Below are positions 39,004 to 39,573 of a DNA stretch of 39,573 nt, piece after piece. This stretch comes from Anaerolineales bacterium. GTDB taxonomy: Bacteria; Chloroflexota; Anaerolineae; Anaerolineales; Villigracilaceae. Position 1 is the first letter of the stretch, and the number at the start of each line of letters is the position of its first letter. The stretch lies in NCBI GenBank assembly GCA_013140605.1, contig JABFSL010000111.1, positions 1-39,573 of the forward strand. The letters run 5' to 3'. The translations under genes were made by a program, and so were the position numbers. The notes beneath the pieces were generated by a model that was given only the letters and a program-made list of their open reading frames with translations, made no database searches and was not told the DNA's origin.

Positions 39004-39327
39004 TTACACGTGCGGGGTGACTTTTGCGGCCAGCTTTTCTTTTGGTTGAAAGCCAGTCATTCGTTCCTTGATCTGGCCGCCCTTGAAGAGCATCAGAGTG
39101 GGGATGCCCATGACGCCGTATTGCATCATGATATTCGGATTCTGATCTGCGTCAAGTTTTACAACTTTGACCTTGCCTTCCCATTCACCCGCGAGCTGCT
39201 TCACGATGGGGTCGATCATTTTACACGGCTGACACCAGGTCGCTGTGAAATCCACGAGGACGGGCAGGGTTGCGCCGATCACTTCTTCTTGAAAATCTGA
39301 TTCTGTTACATAATTTACATCTGTCAT
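39004..39327 (-). CDS. trxA: Thioredoxin with WCQPC active site
   Basis: A 107-residue cytosolic disulfide reductase. The fold is clear: LPVLVDFTATWCQPCKMIDP with the redox pair C32 and C35, VKVVKLDADQNPNIMMQYGV, and the cis-proline loop GIPTLMLFKGG. The classical motif is WCGPC; here Gly is replaced by Gln, which can shift redox potential or partner choice. CTGGAGGCAACA precedes ATG 39327. It stands alone between terminators. Confidence 0.94.
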   Translation of the reverse strand: MTDVNYVTESDFQEEVIGATLPVLVDFTATWCQPCKMIDPIVKQLAGEWEGKVKVVKLDADQNPNIMMQYGVMGIPTLMLFKGGQIKERMTGFQPKEKLAAKVTPHV

Positions 39328-39373
39328 TGTTGCCTCCAGTCATACTGATGTGTTATGAGTTGTGATTATTACG

Positions 39374-39402
39374 TTGACGTCTTTATTTTCACGTGATAGA
39401 AT
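39374..39402 (+). promoter_or_regulatory. Promoter of tRNA-Lys
   Basis: TTGACG (39374-39379) and TAGAAT (39397-39402) are spaced by 17 bp, predicting a start about 12 nt before the tRNA. Confidence 0.75.
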
Positions 39403-39420
39403 GCAATCCGCTTCATAAAT

Positions 39421-39492
39421 GGGCTCGTAGCTCAATGGCAGAGCAGTGGCCTTTTAAGCCATTTGTTGAGGGTTCGACTCCCCCCGAGCTCA
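39421..39492 (+). tRNA. tRNA-Lys (anticodon UUU)
   Basis: A complete cloverleaf. The acceptor stem GGGCTCG pairs with CGAGCTC (one G-T), D arm GCTC/GAGC, anticodon arm GTGGC/GCCAT with loop CTTTTAA (anticodon TTT), variable loop TTGTT, and T arm with loop TTCGACT. The T stem GAGGG/CCCCC has one A-C mismatch. CCA is not encoded. The 80 nt after it contain a small hairpin (AAAGTG with CACTTT) but no clear terminator. Confidence 0.93.
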
Positions 39493-39573
39493 CTGTCACT
39501 ATTCAGTTGTTAAAGTGCTGTCTCACTTTGACGATGATAGTGCCACCGTCACAGACTTTCATGTTCTAGCATG

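Overview
The window looks like a chromosomal segment of a filamentous, Anaerolineae-type member of the Chloroflexota. This is inferred from the gene content and no phylogeny was run. The main pointers are many membrane-anchored or lipoprotein-type proteins with long Thr/Pro-rich linkers, five tandem lipoproteins with NBR1-type (four-tryptophan, FW) Ig-like domains, BMP-type nucleoside uptake genes and a CIRCE-controlled groESL operon.

Left end (1-2097) is the intI-proximal end of an integron. An integron-type tyrosine recombinase (1114-2097, +) faces away from an array on the - strand. The first cassette (114-985) has one AT-rich gene of unknown function (326-940) and a folded attC site (108-237). 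A second cassette starts at 113 with the first codons of a probable NUDIX hydrolase and runs off the window. The cassette's own 5' end is an exact complement of the R'' side of its attC, which fixes the boundaries from sequence alone.

2169-7757 (+) is a small surface-polysaccharide locus: GT-C glycosyltransferase, sulfotransferase, GT2 glycosyltransferase, Wzz-like protein and O-antigen ligase/polymerase-like protein. 7850-10463 (+) holds a GAF sensor histidine kinase with no adjacent response regulator, and an alpha/beta hydrolase. On the - strand follow rdgB (10458-11057), queG (11143-12171) and the five FW-domain lipoproteins (12175-17263).

17467-24902 (-) is a nucleoside-type ABC transporter (ATPase, two permeases, two tandem BMP-family binding proteins) plus an MFS transporter, preceded by trmD (24958-25728). 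25854-28597 (+) encodes two coupled membrane-anchored TPR proteins. Then come groES-groEL, a PpiC-type foldase lipoprotein and a membrane-anchored Thr/Pro-rich protein. A branched-chain aminotransferase (-) is divergent from two overlapping ArsR-HTH/DUF2087 regulators (+) that share a near-ideal promoter with a perfect palindromic operator. The right end (-) has a DUF711 protein, an rRNA methyltransferase, a macrodomain protein, the infC-rpmI-rplT operon with an AUC start codon for infC, and thioredoxin. It closes with tRNA-Lys(UUU) on +.

Superimposed on these genes is a layer of small repeats that gene annotation does not explain. Six arrays of degenerate 7-bp tandem repeats lie in spacers and also inside trmD and the rRNA methyltransferase gene. 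A GC-rich palindromic element is inserted in frame in two proteins and reused as the groEL terminator. A 23-bp hairpin repeat occurs at the start of the wzz-like gene and at the end of queG. Several genes have a -10 box 6-7 nt before the ATG, suggesting leaderless transcripts.
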